The translations under genes and the position numbers were made by a program. The notes below the pieces were generated by a model. That model was not told where the DNA came from and did no database searches. It saw nothing but the letters and a program-made list of their open reading frames with translations. Positions 24,926 to 34,077 of a stretch of 34,884 bases of DNA are shown here, piece by piece; the first letter of the stretch is position 1, and each line of letters opens with the position of its first letter. The DNA is from Bacteroidales bacterium (GTDB lineage Bacteria > Bacteroidota > Bacteroidia > Bacteroidales > P3): NCBI GenBank assembly GCA_024400415.1, contig JAKSMS010000019.1:1-34884 (forward strand), given 5' to 3'.

Positions 24926-26419
24926 ATGCAGGCAAAAAGATTGATATTCGGACTCTCCGCCACCGTAATGATGGCCATTTCTAGCATGGGATGCGCTATG
25001 GCCCAGGACATAAAGGAGGCCTCCACCGACACTTTGATGAAGCATGTTCAAGCACTCTCATCTGAGCGCTACCAAGGCCGCCAGGCAGGCACCGAATCCT
25101 ACTTCGACGCAGCCGAATACGTCATCAACGAGTTGTCAAACTACGGCGTCAAGCCATACAAGGGCGAATGGGCCCAGCTGTTCCAAATCGAATGCAACGA
25201 GGTGGAGTCGGCATCGCTCTACACCCACTCCATGCGTGACAACGCCACCGAGAAATACGTGCTGGGCAGCGACTTCGTATGCGCCGCCTCGACAGGAAGC
25301 GGCTACACCAACAGTCCGGCAGCATTCTGCGGCTACGGCATCGACCACGAAAGCTTCAACGAATACAAAGCCATGGACGTGAAAGGCAAAGTGGTCATCG
25401 TGATGAGCGGCGTGCCCAACTTCCTGGCAGCCGACATTGCCGAAAGCTACAGCACCATCCGCGACAAAGCCCGCGTAGCCCGCCAGCATGGCGCCCACTC
25501 CCTGATCGTGGTGAACATGAGCGAGACTTGCGGTCCCGACGAGGTACAGCTGCGCCTATTCAACGGCGAGGGCGAGCACTTCGACAAGTTCCCCATCCTG
25601 ATGGTAACCCGCAACTGCGGAAGCGCCCTGCTCAACGGAGAACCTCGCTCATTTGAAGAATGCCTCTCCAACCTGCAGAGCGAGCATAAGATGCAGTCCT
25701 TCCTCATGGACAAGAATATCGAAATCAACGTCAACGCCCACTATAACGCCAAGGCCGTCACGGCCAATGTGGTAGGCGTGCTGCCCGGATTTGAGAAGCC
25801 GATGAGCAACGAATACATCGTTGTTGGCGCCCACCTCGACCACTCTGGCGCACAGGGAACCACCTGCATGTTCCCAGGTGCCGACGACAATGCCTCCGGC
25901 GTTGCCGCAGTGCTCGAAACCGCACGACTGCTCTCGCTTCAGCAGATCGAGCCTGCCAAGCGCAGCGTCATGTTTGTATTCTTTTCCGGCGGAGAGCTCC
26001 AGTCGCTGGGATCCCGCATCTTTGTATCCAACATCAAGCCCCTCAATGCCATCGAGGCATTCATCAACGCAGAATGCATCGGCACGGGCGACAGCATCGC
26101 CGTGCTGGGCAACAAGCGATTCCCTGCCCTCTATGGCATTGCCGACAGCATAGACCAGGCCACCACCAAGATGATGGTACACGGATTTGAGACAGCTCCT
26201 CGCGGAGATGCCGCAGCCTTTGCCCACATAGGAATACCCTCGCTGGTGTTCAGCACCCTCAACGGCAACAAGCATGTCCACACCCCTAGCGACATCGCCG
26301 AGGATATCGACCGCAACATGCTCACCAAGTGCGCCACACTTATGTTCCAGACCGTTTACGAGCTCACATGGGGCGACTACCAAGGACGCTCCCGCAGATC
26401 GAAAGCTTACAAATTCTAA
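24926..26419 (+). CDS. M28 family peptidase-like protein, catalytic-base Glu replaced by Gly
   Basis: A 497-residue exported protein (signal to about AMAQ, residue 27; the MGC at 21-23 is a weak lipobox). The PA-like region is at about residues 130-240. The M28 zinc site is recognisable: HLD (His303, Asp305), ADDNASG (Asp320/321), Glu383 in NAECIG and His452 in HTPSD. Where active M28 enzymes have FxGEExGLxGS, this protein reads FSGGELQSLGS: Glu357, the zinc ligand, is kept, but the preceding residue, normally the catalytic base, is Gly356. The third ligand is Glu rather than the usual Asp. It may be an inactive homologue, or use another base. First gene of the envelope operon, 33 nt before the GldF-GldG gene. 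Confidence 0.87.
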   Translation: MQAKRLIFGLSATVMMAISSMGCAMAQDIKEASTDTLMKHVQALSSERYQGRQAGTESYFDAAEYVINELSNYGVKPYKGEWAQLFQIECNEVESASLYTHSMRDNATEKYVLGSDFVCAASTGSGYTNSPAAFCGYGIDHESFNEYKAMDVKGKVVIVMSGVPNFLAADIAESYSTIRDKARVARQHGAHSLIVVNMSETCGPDEVQLRLFNGEGEHFDKFPILMVTRNCGSALLNGEPRSFEECLSNLQSEHKMQSFLMDKNIEINVNAHYNAKAVTANVVGVLPGFEKPMSNEYIVVGAHLDHSGAQGTTCMFPGADDNASGVAAVLETARLLSLQQIEPAKRSVMFVFFSGGELQSLGSRIFVSNIKPLNAIEAFINAECIGTGDSIAVLGNKRFPALYGIADSIDQATTKMMVHGFETAPRGDAAAFAHIGIPSLVFSTLNGNKHVHTPSDIAEDIDRNMLTKCATLMFQTVYELTWGDYQGRSRRSKAYKF

Positions 26420-26452
26420 CCCAATAACCCTTTTCAAAAACTAACGGACACC

Positions 26453-28954
26453 ATGTTCACCCTTTACAAAAAAGAACTGGCCAATTTCTTTTCATCGCTG
26501 ATCGGATACATCACCATCATCGTATTCCTTGTAGTCAACGGACTGATGATCTGGGTGCTGCGATCAAGCTTCAACATCCTCGACTACGGATATGCCGACA
26601 TGGAGGGCTTCTTCCTCGTGTCGCCATTCCTCTACTGGTTCCTCATCCCCGCCATCACCATGAGGATGATTGCCGAAGAAAAGAAAAACGGCACCATCGA
26701 ATTCCTGCTCACCAAACCGCTCAAGGACATGACCATCATCTGGTCTAAGTTCCTTGCTGGCTGCACACTAGTGCTACTCTCATTGCTGCCCACCATCATC
26801 TACTACATTACCGTAGTGATTTTGGGCGACCCCGTGGGCAACATCGACTCAGGAAGCGTGATGGGATCCTACATAGGACTCTTGCTTCTCGGAACCGCAT
26901 TTGTTGCCATCGGCCTCTTTTCCAGTTCGATTACCAACAATCAGATCGTAGCCTTCATCATTGCCGCCGTATTCTCGGCCTTTTTCTACCTCGGATTTGA
27001 ATCCGTCTACAACATGAACATCTTGGGCAAGGCCGGACTCTTCGTCAAAGGTCTAGGCATGATGGACCACTACGAGTCGATGAGCCGCGGCGTGATAGAT
27101 ACCCGCGACTTCATCTACTTCTGCAGCGTCATCGCCCTATTCCTCATGATGACCCGCATCGTGCTCCAGAGCCGCAAATGGCATGGCTGGCACAAAAAGA
27201 AGAACCTGATGCGCAGCAATTGGCTCGAATTCGTTGCAGCCCTGTTCATCATCGTGTTCGTCAACGCCATCGGCCGCTATGTATTCACCCGCCTCGACCT
27301 CACTGCCGAGCACCGCTACTCACTCTCCGATTCCACCAAGAAGATGATCAAGGACGTTGACGAGACCATGCTCTTCCGCGTATACCTCGAAGGAGAGAAC
27401 CTTCCCGCCGACTTCAAGCGCCTGCAGAACGAAACCAAAGAGATGCTCAACCAATTCAGAGCCTACAACAAACATATCGAATACGAGTTTGTAGACCCCA
27501 ACGACTTCCCTGATACCCCTGAAGGCAACAAGGAGAAGCAGACCTTCTGGCAGAACCTCTATAAGAGCGGCATCCAGCCCCAGCAGGCCGTAGAAGAGGG
27601 CAGCGGCAACTCCATCACCCAGCTGGTGATCTGGCCCGCCGCCACCCTTATCTACAAGGGCGAAGAGACTACCACATCCCTACTCCAGCCTCTGATGGAC
27701 GAGGCCATGGGCATGTCGCGCGCAAGCCAGGTCAACAATGCCATCAACGACCTCGAATACCAGCTCTCTAATGCCATCCACCGCCTCTCTAAAGGACAGA
27801 AGCCCCGCATCGGCTTTGCCACAGGCCATGGCGAGATTGACCGAGGCAACATCTACAACATGCAGATGGCCCTCGCCGAAGACTGCGTGATCGAGAACGT
27901 AGAGATTGACAGCAACGTGAACTGCTTGGTGACCACCATGCTTACCGCAGACTCCACCTACCAAAGGATGAATAAGTTCGACGTATTGGTAATCGCCAAG
28001 CCGAGAACGACATTCAGCGATAAGTCCCTCTATATCATCGACCAGTTTGTGATGTATGGCGGACGCATACTCTGGCTTATCGACCCCCTCGACGCCGACA
28101 TGGACAGTCTGCAAAACGCACCTCAATTCATGGCTACGCGCTATCCGCTCAACCTCGACGAGATGCTCTTCACCTATGGCGTCAGAGTGAACTCCGACCT
28201 GATTATGGATATCCGCAGCCGCCAAATACCTATGGCTGTAGGCAATATTGGAGGCAGACCTCAGTACCGATTCTTCCCATGGTTCTATTTCCCTGAGATC
28301 GTAGCCAAAGGCACCAACCCCATCGTGAAGAACCTCAACCCGCTCAAGACCGAGTTCGTCAGCAGTATCGACCTTATCGACAACGGAATCCAAAAGACCA
28401 TTCTGCTGAGCACCTCGGAATATACCCGAGTGAAGAATGCGCCTGCCATGATCGACCTAGGCGAATGCAACCAAGAGCCAGACCAGCGCCTCTACAACCG
28501 CAGCAACCTGCCCGTAGCCGTACTGCTCGAAGGCAAATTCCAGTCTATGTGGCGCAGCCGACTCACCCCTGCATGGACCTCTAGAAAAGAAATCGGATAC
28601 AGATCAGAAAGCGATTCTACCAAGATGATCGTAATCTCTGATGGCGACATGATAAAGAACCAGTACAATTACGAAACCGGCATGGGCAAGCCTCTCGGCT
28701 TCGACCAGTATACCGGCGTGATGTACTCCAACAAAGACTTCCTCCTCAACTGCATCAACTACCTTGTAGGCGACGAGGCCATGATCTCTACCAGATCTCG
28801 CAGCGTCGAGATTCGCAAGCTCGACACCATGAAGATTGAAAATCACCGCCTGGCCTACCAGCTCCTCAACATCTTGCTACCCGGCCTCTTGGTAATCGTA
28901 GCAGGTATAGCCATTTTCTTTATTCGTAGAAATCGTTTCAAAAGCAAACACTGA
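26453..28954 (+). CDS. GldF-GldG fusion: ABC permease plus auxiliary domain
   Basis: An 833-residue protein joining two families usually encoded separately. Residues 1-~240 are a GldF-type ABC-2 permease with six membrane helices (AEEKKNGTIEFLLTKPL and GVIDTRDFIYF are typical). Residues ~255-833 are GldG: a membrane helix (~260-278), FTRLDLTAEHRYSLSDSTKKMI, the ABC_transp_aux core, and a C-terminal helix (~806-826) with a basic end. GldAFG is required for gliding in Flavobacterium; in non-gliding Bacteroidales the homologues have unknown transport roles. The ATPase GldA is not adjacent. DUF4340 follows after 15 nt, its normal partner. Confidence 0.92.
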   Translation: MFTLYKKELANFFSSLIGYITIIVFLVVNGLMIWVLRSSFNILDYGYADMEGFFLVSPFLYWFLIPAITMRMIAEEKKNGTIEFLLTKPLKDMTIIWSKFLAGCTLVLLSLLPTIIYYITVVILGDPVGNIDSGSVMGSYIGLLLLGTAFVAIGLFSSSITNNQIVAFIIAAVFSAFFYLGFESVYNMNILGKAGLFVKGLGMMDHYESMSRGVIDTRDFIYFCSVIALFLMMTRIVLQSRKWHGWHKKKNLMRSNWLEFVAALFIIVFVNAIGRYVFTRLDLTAEHRYSLSDSTKKMIKDVDETMLFRVYLEGENLPADFKRLQNETKEMLNQFRAYNKHIEYEFVDPNDFPDTPEGNKEKQTFWQNLYKSGIQPQQAVEEGSGNSITQLVIWPAATLIYKGEETTTSLLQPLMDEAMGMSRASQVNNAINDLEYQLSNAIHRLSKGQKPRIGFATGHGEIDRGNIYNMQMALAEDCVIENVEIDSNVNCLVTTMLTADSTYQRMNKFDVLVIAKPRTTFSDKSLYIIDQFVMYGGRILWLIDPLDADMDSLQNAPQFMATRYPLNLDEMLFTYGVRVNSDLIMDIRSRQIPMAVGNIGGRPQYRFFPWFYFPEIVAKGTNPIVKNLNPLKTEFVSSIDLIDNGIQKTILLSTSEYTRVKNAPAMIDLGECNQEPDQRLYNRSNLPVAVLLEGKFQSMWRSRLTPAWTSRKEIGYRSESDSTKMIVISDGDMIKNQYNYETGMGKPLGFDQYTGVMYSNKDFLLNCINYLVGDEAMISTRSRSVEIRKLDTMKIENHRLAYQLLNILLPGLLVIVAGIAIFFIRRNRFKSKH

Positions 28955-28969
28955 CTCTAAAAAAACAAT

Positions 28970-30055
28970 ATGAAAAAACGCAACCTCATCATCATCCTAT
29001 CCGTGGCAGTATTAGGCGTTGCCGCGCTGATCATCACCGGACAGGGTGCTAAAAAATCGACATTCGAACAGAACTACCACATAGAGGATATATCGACCAT
29101 CACCAAAATATTCATGGCCGACAAACAGAACAACTCCGTCCTCCTGACCAAGGGTTCAGACACCAACGATACTGTCTGGATGATCGACAACCAGTACGAA
29201 GCCAACCAGTCTATGGTACAGCTGCTGCTCGAGACGCTGCACGACATGCGCATCCGTAGCCAGGTGAACAAGAGCGCCGTGCCTAACGCCATCAAGAACA
29301 TCTCGGCCAACCACGTAAAATGTGAGGTGTACCAGAGAAAGCCTCTCATCAATTGGTTCGGCGGCGCCTTGCAGCTGTTTTGGAGAGAGAAGCTGACAGC
29401 CACCTACTTTGTCGGTCATGAGACCCAAGACAATATGGGAAACTACATCTTCCGCGAAGGCGACGACGTGCCCTATATCGTTCATATCCCTGGATTCCGA
29501 GGATTCATATCTCCTCGATTCGTGACGGACGCCAACCTGCTCCGCAGCCACCGCATCGTCAACCTCAACGTGAAGCAGATCCAATCCGTAGCACTCAACA
29601 TCACCAATAGCCCCGAGGAGTCATTCCTTATCGAGCGCGCTGGCGACATGTTCTCCTTAAAGATTGGCAACAACCCCAACTACGTTACTGCTTTCGACAC
29701 CGCAAGAGTAGCCCAGATGCTCCTTTCATTCTCGAACCTAAACTTTGACGAATTCGCCAAAAATGTGCCTCAAGCCGAACTCGACACCACATTCAGCCGC
29801 AAGCCCGTCACCATCCTAACCATCACCGATACTGCAGGAACATCCTATAAGGTGGCCACCTATCAGAAATACATCAACCCTGAAGATGCATCCAAACTCG
29901 GCAGCAAAGACCTCAGCGAAGTCTTCGACCTCAACCGCATGTATGCCATCCTCAACGAGAAAGACACCGTACTCATCCAGTACTTCAGCTTCGATAATAT
30001 CCTTCAGCCTGCCAGCTACTTCATGGGCCGAGAAAAACAATACTTCACCGAATGA
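28970..30055 (+). CDS. DUF4340 domain-containing protein
   Basis: A 361-residue protein with one N-terminal anchor (residues ~5-23, LIIILSVAVLGVAALIITG) and an extracytoplasmic body. Length and position directly behind a GldG gene fit DUF4340, which is frequently encoded with Gld-type ABC exporters; I rely on that context as well as on segments such as DTVWMIDNQYEANQSMVQLLLETLHDMRI. Role unknown, presumably a periplasmic accessory of the transporter. Its stop codon overlaps the surE start (ATGA, 30052-30055), indicating coupling. Confidence 0.8.
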   Translation: MKKRNLIIILSVAVLGVAALIITGQGAKKSTFEQNYHIEDISTITKIFMADKQNNSVLLTKGSDTNDTVWMIDNQYEANQSMVQLLLETLHDMRIRSQVNKSAVPNAIKNISANHVKCEVYQRKPLINWFGGALQLFWREKLTATYFVGHETQDNMGNYIFREGDDVPYIVHIPGFRGFISPRFVTDANLLRSHRIVNLNVKQIQSVALNITNSPEESFLIERAGDMFSLKIGNNPNYVTAFDTARVAQMLLSFSNLNFDEFAKNVPQAELDTTFSRKPVTILTITDTAGTSYKVATYQKYINPEDASKLGSKDLSEVFDLNRMYAILNEKDTVLIQYFSFDNILQPASYFMGREKQYFTE

Positions 30056-30816
30056 AGCCGCTGATACTGATCACCAACGACGACGGATACTCCGCCAAGG
30101 GTATTGCCGAACTCAGCAAGATTGCTGCTGAGTTTGGCGACGTAGTGGTTATGGCTCCAGACCTCAACGCTTCGGGCAAGAGCCATTCGCTCACTACCGA
30201 CCGTCCTCTCAGGGTAACCCCTATCTCTCATAACGAAGGGGTATCGGTATTTGCCTGCAGCGGCACTCCTGTAGACTGCGTCAAATTAGCGTGCGAACAC
30301 TTCTGCTGCCGCAAGGCCGACCTCGTGCTCAGTGGAATCAACCATGGGAGCAATGCCTCTGTCAACGTGCTCTATAGCGGCACTATGGGAGCCGTCATCG
30401 AAGCCTCAAACAATGGCTATCCTGCCATAGGATTCTCCATCCTCGACCACGACCCTGATGCCGACTTCAGCCTTTGCATCCCTTATATCAGACAGATCAT
30501 CTCTACTGTCATCGAAAAGGGCCTTCCAGAAAAGGTATCGCTCAATGTCAACTTCCCTCAGGCCTCCGCAGAAGGGTATCAAGGTTTGAAGATATGCCGC
30601 GAATCCAAAGCATTATGGAGCGATAGCTTCGAGCGCCGCCAGGACCCTCATGGCGCAGACTACTACTGGCTCACCGGCAACTTCATCTGCGACGACAAAG
30701 CACCTGATACCGACCAGTATGCACTCGAGAATGGCTATGTCTCCGTGGTGCCTACCACTACCGACTTCACTGCTCATGCAGCACTCAGCACACTCACCAA
30801 ACAGTTTGAACAATGA
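30052..30816 (+). CDS. surE: 5'/3'-nucleotidase SurE
   Basis: A 254-residue SurE, usual length, a cytoplasmic metal-dependent phosphatase acting on nucleoside monophosphates. Metal-site motifs are LITNDDGYSAKGI (Asp9-Asp10 of the NDDG loop), the Ser of NASGKSHSLT and Asn of LVLSGINHGSN. GTPVDCVKLA and YSGTMGAVIEA are also family-typical. It is translationally coupled to both neighbours by 4-nt ATGA overlaps. Being next to lpxB, as in many Bacteroidota, is a conserved arrangement without a known functional reason. Confidence 0.96.
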   Translation: MKPLILITNDDGYSAKGIAELSKIAAEFGDVVVMAPDLNASGKSHSLTTDRPLRVTPISHNEGVSVFACSGTPVDCVKLACEHFCCRKADLVLSGINHGSNASVNVLYSGTMGAVIEASNNGYPAIGFSILDHDPDADFSLCIPYIRQIISTVIEKGLPEKVSLNVNFPQASAEGYQGLKICRESKALWSDSFERRQDPHGADYYWLTGNFICDDKAPDTDQYALENGYVSVVPTTTDFTAHAALSTLTKQFEQ

Positions 30817-31115
30817 GTATTCGAGATATCGCAAACCAAGACAATAAGATGGTCGGTGCTTCCGCCATACTGCTCAGCGAGCTGGGATGTGCCGCAGTAC
30901 TCTTGATAGTGCTTCTAGCATTAGGGATAGCGCCATTGGCTAACATCAATTATTGGTCGCTCATCTTCATTCCAGCGCTGTTCACCCTTCGCTACTACAT
31001 GAAGAAGAAGATCTACCTGACCACTACCAAGAGCGCCATCGTCACGCTGGCCATTACATTCATAGCCTACATGGCCCTATTCATCAAATTTGCCAATATT
31101 AATAAGGTATTATAA
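30813..31115 (+). CDS. Small three-helix membrane protein, unknown function
   Basis: A 100-residue protein that I do not recognise. Three hydrophobic stretches are visible (residues ~14-40, 45-62 and 76-93), the second followed by a strongly basic YYMKKKIYLTT turn that should lie in the cytoplasm. Its start overlaps the surE stop (ATGA, 30813-30816) and lpxB begins 6 nt after its end, so it is embedded in the operon and almost certainly translated. It might assist lipid A or envelope steps, but this is only inferred from position. Confidence 0.75.
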   Translation: MSIRDIANQDNKMVGASAILLSELGCAAVLLIVLLALGIAPLANINYWSLIFIPALFTLRYYMKKKIYLTTTKSAIVTLAITFIAYMALFIKFANINKVL

Positions 31116-31121
31116 TATATC

Positions 31122-32222
31122 ATGAGATACTACATCATAGCAGGAGAGGCTTCAGGCGACCTTCATGGCGCCAATTTGATGAGAGCCATTTGCAAGACCG
31201 ACCCCGAAGCCGAAATCCGATTCTGGGGCGGCGACGCCATGAAGCAAGTGGGCGGCACTCAGATGCGCCATATCAAAGACCTCGCCTTCATGGGCATCAT
31301 CGAAGTAGTATCCCATCTCGACACCGTGCTAGGCAACATCAAGTTCTGCAAACACGATATCGAGCTGTTCCACCCCGATGCCATCATCTATATCGACTAT
31401 CCGGGATTCAATCTCAAAATAGCCAAATGGGCTCATTCCAAAGGCTACCGCAACTACCACTACATTTCTCCTCAGATATGGGCATGGAAGCAGGGCCGGC
31501 TCAAAGCCATGCGCCGCGATCTCGACAAGCTGTTCTACATCCTACCTTTCGAAAAGGACTACTATGCCGACAATAAGCTCCCTCAAGCCGAATATGTGGG
31601 ACATCCCCTTCTCGATGCAGTCGAGAAATTCCAATCATCCTCTCCCCTAGTCGATACCGACAAGAAGATCATTGCCCTGCTGCCTGGCAGCCGCAGCCAC
31701 GAACTGAAAAAGACACTGCCCACCATGGTTCAGTTGGCCGAACGCCACCCCGAATATCAATTTGTGATTGCCGGCATGAACCTTCTCGGCGACGCATTTT
31801 ACCGTCCCTTCATCAAGGATAATATTCAAGTGGTATACGACAAGACCTATCAGCTTCTCTCCCAAAGCCACGCCGCCGTGGTATGTTCGGGCACAGCAAC
31901 CCTTGAGACGGCCCTTTTCGGAGTCCCCCAGGTTGTCTGCTATAGCGCCAACCCTTTATCTATCGCCATGGCACGCCTTCTCATTGGCAACAAAATCAAG
32001 TTCATATCCCTAGCCAACCTCATCGCCGACAAAGGGATTGTGACCGAGCTGATTCAAAACGAATTCAATCTCGGAAGACTCGAAGCCGAGTTCGCCTCTA
32101 TCTGTACCGATGACGCCCTACGCCAGAAGATCCATGAAGGCTACGCAGAAGTCCGCCAGATACTTGGCAATGGAGGAGCATCTCTTCGCGTTGCCCAAGC
32201 CATCTATCAATCCCGACACTAA
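31122..32222 (+). CDS. lpxB: Lipid-A-disaccharide synthase
   Basis: A 366-residue LpxB, a GT19 glycosyltransferase that condenses UDP-diacylglucosamine with lipid X to form the lipid A disaccharide at the inner face of the inner membrane. Diagnostic blocks are YYIIAGEASGDLHGANLM at the N-terminus, FWGGDAMKQVGG, MGIIEVVSHL, YIDYPGFNLKIAKW, YYISPQIWAWKQGR, YVGHPLLDAV, LLPGSRSHELKK and AVVCSGTATLETALFGVPQVVCY. Length is near normal. It confirms a lipid A-containing outer membrane. Confidence 0.98.
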   Translation: MRYYIIAGEASGDLHGANLMRAICKTDPEAEIRFWGGDAMKQVGGTQMRHIKDLAFMGIIEVVSHLDTVLGNIKFCKHDIELFHPDAIIYIDYPGFNLKIAKWAHSKGYRNYHYISPQIWAWKQGRLKAMRRDLDKLFYILPFEKDYYADNKLPQAEYVGHPLLDAVEKFQSSSPLVDTDKKIIALLPGSRSHELKKTLPTMVQLAERHPEYQFVIAGMNLLGDAFYRPFIKDNIQVVYDKTYQLLSQSHAAVVCSGTATLETALFGVPQVVCYSANPLSIAMARLLIGNKIKFISLANLIADKGIVTELIQNEFNLGRLEAEFASICTDDALRQKIHEGYAEVRQILGNGGASLRVAQAIYQSRH

Positions 32223-32234
32223 AAAGTTCACAAT

Positions 32235-33563
32235 TTGAAACACCAATTAATACATATTATCCTATTATTAGCCGTCACACTGCTACCCCTCTCATCTAGC
32301 GCTGATAGGGTCAAGGTGCGTCTATTTTCCAACAACACCATCAGCGTGATGTACGTATCCTTCGACCTCGGAGAATACAATCTCTATGGCGATGCGACCC
32401 TACTTAGCGAATCCCTAGGCGAAGGCAAATCCGTCGAAGTAAAGCCTGTCGGTACCGAGGTTCAGATCTCTGTGGACGGCTACAACTACGGCACCTTTCA
32501 CAACGCACGGCTCGAAGCCACCGACACGGCCTGCATCCTCTGCCTCAACCCTTCTGGAGTGAAGCAGCGCACTTACGAAGGCAACCTCGTCATATCCACA
32601 CTCAAGAGCGGCAGCCTCTTGATCGTCAACGACGTTGAATTCGAGACCTACCTGGCTGGAGTCGTTCAGAGCGAGATCTACGGCAACTACTCCGACATCT
32701 TCCGAGTACAGGCCATCATAGCCCGCACTTGGGCCATGCGCAATATCAACAAGCACAGCAAAGATGGCTATAACTTCTGCGACCACGTCCACTGCCAAGC
32801 CTACCACAACCGCTGCATACGCCCCGACATCATGCTCGGCACCATGGCTTCCAGCGGGGAGACCGTGGTAGATAGCGACGGACATCTTATCGAAACCCCG
32901 TTCCACTCCAACTCTGGCGGACAAACTGCCAATTCTGAGGATGTCTGGCGCAACGCAGTGCCTTATCTGAGATCTGTTCCCGACACCTTCAGTTTCAACA
33001 TGAAGCAGACCGACTGGACCAAGACCATCAGCCAAGACAAATGGCTCAGCTACTTCCAGAAGACGCACAAGCTCGATATCTCTAATCCTGAAATCAAAAA
33101 TGAGCTCCTCTCCTTCTCTCAAGTTGAACGCAAATCGAAAATATGCGGCATCAGCCTCACTCGAGTCCGCACCGACTTCCAACTCAAAAGCACCTTTTTC
33201 AGCGTGGAAGCCGCTAACGGCAACGTCATTCTTCACGGACACGGCTACGGCCATGGAGTAGGCCTCAGCCAAGAAGGCACCATCCGCATGGTAGGCCTCG
33301 GCATCGCTTACGACAGCATCATCCGCCACTACTACACCGGAGCCCATGTCCACCACGACGAGTCTACACCAAAGAACTATGTAGAGAATTACGTTCGCCA
33401 GATAGAGAAAATCATCGAAGAGGATAAGAATAAGAAGACTCAGGTACACTCCAAAAAGGACGATTGGCTCGGACGACTCTTCCGTGTACGCGACCGCGAA
33501 GACCGCGAGGAAGTTTACGACGAGAAGCAGAACAACGACTCCGAATGGAAATACGATTGGTAA
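32235..33563 (+). CDS. SpoIID/LytB domain-containing exported protein
   Basis: A 442-residue protein starting with TTG at 32235. The lpxB stop is in the same frame five codons upstream and no ATG lies between, while the TTG is followed at once by a signal peptide (MKHQLIHIILLLAVTLLPLSSSA), so the TTG start is well supported. Residues ~130-380 are a SpoIID/LytB domain: YLAGVVQSEIYGNYSDIFRVQAIIARTWA, THSNSGG-like PFHSNSGGQT, and GHGYGHGVGLSQEGTIRM near the end. SpoIID homologues are lytic transglycosylases on denuded glycan; LytB-type ones modulate amidases. The C-terminal ~65 residues are highly charged and probably disordered. It acts on peptidoglycan outside the inner membrane. Confidence 0.93.
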   Translation: MKHQLIHIILLLAVTLLPLSSSADRVKVRLFSNNTISVMYVSFDLGEYNLYGDATLLSESLGEGKSVEVKPVGTEVQISVDGYNYGTFHNARLEATDTACILCLNPSGVKQRTYEGNLVISTLKSGSLLIVNDVEFETYLAGVVQSEIYGNYSDIFRVQAIIARTWAMRNINKHSKDGYNFCDHVHCQAYHNRCIRPDIMLGTMASSGETVVDSDGHLIETPFHSNSGGQTANSEDVWRNAVPYLRSVPDTFSFNMKQTDWTKTISQDKWLSYFQKTHKLDISNPEIKNELLSFSQVERKSKICGISLTRVRTDFQLKSTFFSVEAANGNVILHGHGYGHGVGLSQEGTIRMVGLGIAYDSIIRHYYTGAHVHHDESTPKNYVENYVRQIEKIIEEDKNKKTQVHSKKDDWLGRLFRVRDREDREEVYDEKQNNDSEWKYDW

Positions 33564-33583
33564 ACAAATAATAACAATTCGAT

Positions 33584-34075
33584 ATGAAAAGAATAATGAC
33601 ACTTGCCATGGCGTTTATCTCCATGATGGTAATCGCCGGTTGCACCAAAGAATGCGAAGAGTGCGACATCCTGAACGACAACCATCAGCTTGAGGAATTC
33701 CTCGGCACTTACGACCTTGCCATCACCTATACCACAGAGGTCAATGGTGAAGTAGGCGAAGGCACAAGCGAACTTCACGGCACGCTCTCAATCCGTCAGC
33801 AGGAAGATCCTGAGGTAGTTGAAGTCATCGGCGTCGTAAATATCAGCGGCCAGGAAGTCACCTTCTACAGCACACTAGGATACCTCAACCAATACGGACA
33901 GCTACAACTAGAGCCCAGCACCTATATCAACCCCAACTCCGGACTCGCCGCCGATATCACTTACGAACCTATTATCAAGCAAACCCCGCTACTGTTCCGA
34001 TCCGAACTCAACGCAGTGGTTTCGGGCATGGTCGTAACCTATAATATGGAAAACACTTGCAATAAGATTGACTAA
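33584..34075 (+). CDS. Small lipoprotein with N-terminal cysteine cluster, unknown function
   Basis: A 163-residue lipoprotein, not recognised. Signal MKRIMTLAMAFISMMVIAGC has a good lipobox (VIAGC). Two more cysteines follow the lipidated one closely (CTKECEEC), an unusual cluster. The rest is a beta-rich domain with LGTYDLAITYTTEVNG, LHGTLSIRQQ and VVNISGQEVTFYST, like small lipocalin- or barrel-type Bacteroidota lipoproteins. Only 2 nt separate it from the thioredoxin-fold gene, so the two may act together, perhaps with the cysteines as a redox partner; this is inference. Confidence 0.8.
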   Translation: MKRIMTLAMAFISMMVIAGCTKECEECDILNDNHQLEEFLGTYDLAITYTTEVNGEVGEGTSELHGTLSIRQQEDPEVVEVIGVVNISGQEVTFYSTLGYLNQYGQLQLEPSTYINPNSGLAADITYEPIIKQTPLLFRSELNAVVSGMVVTYNMENTCNKID

Positions 34076-34077
34076 TT

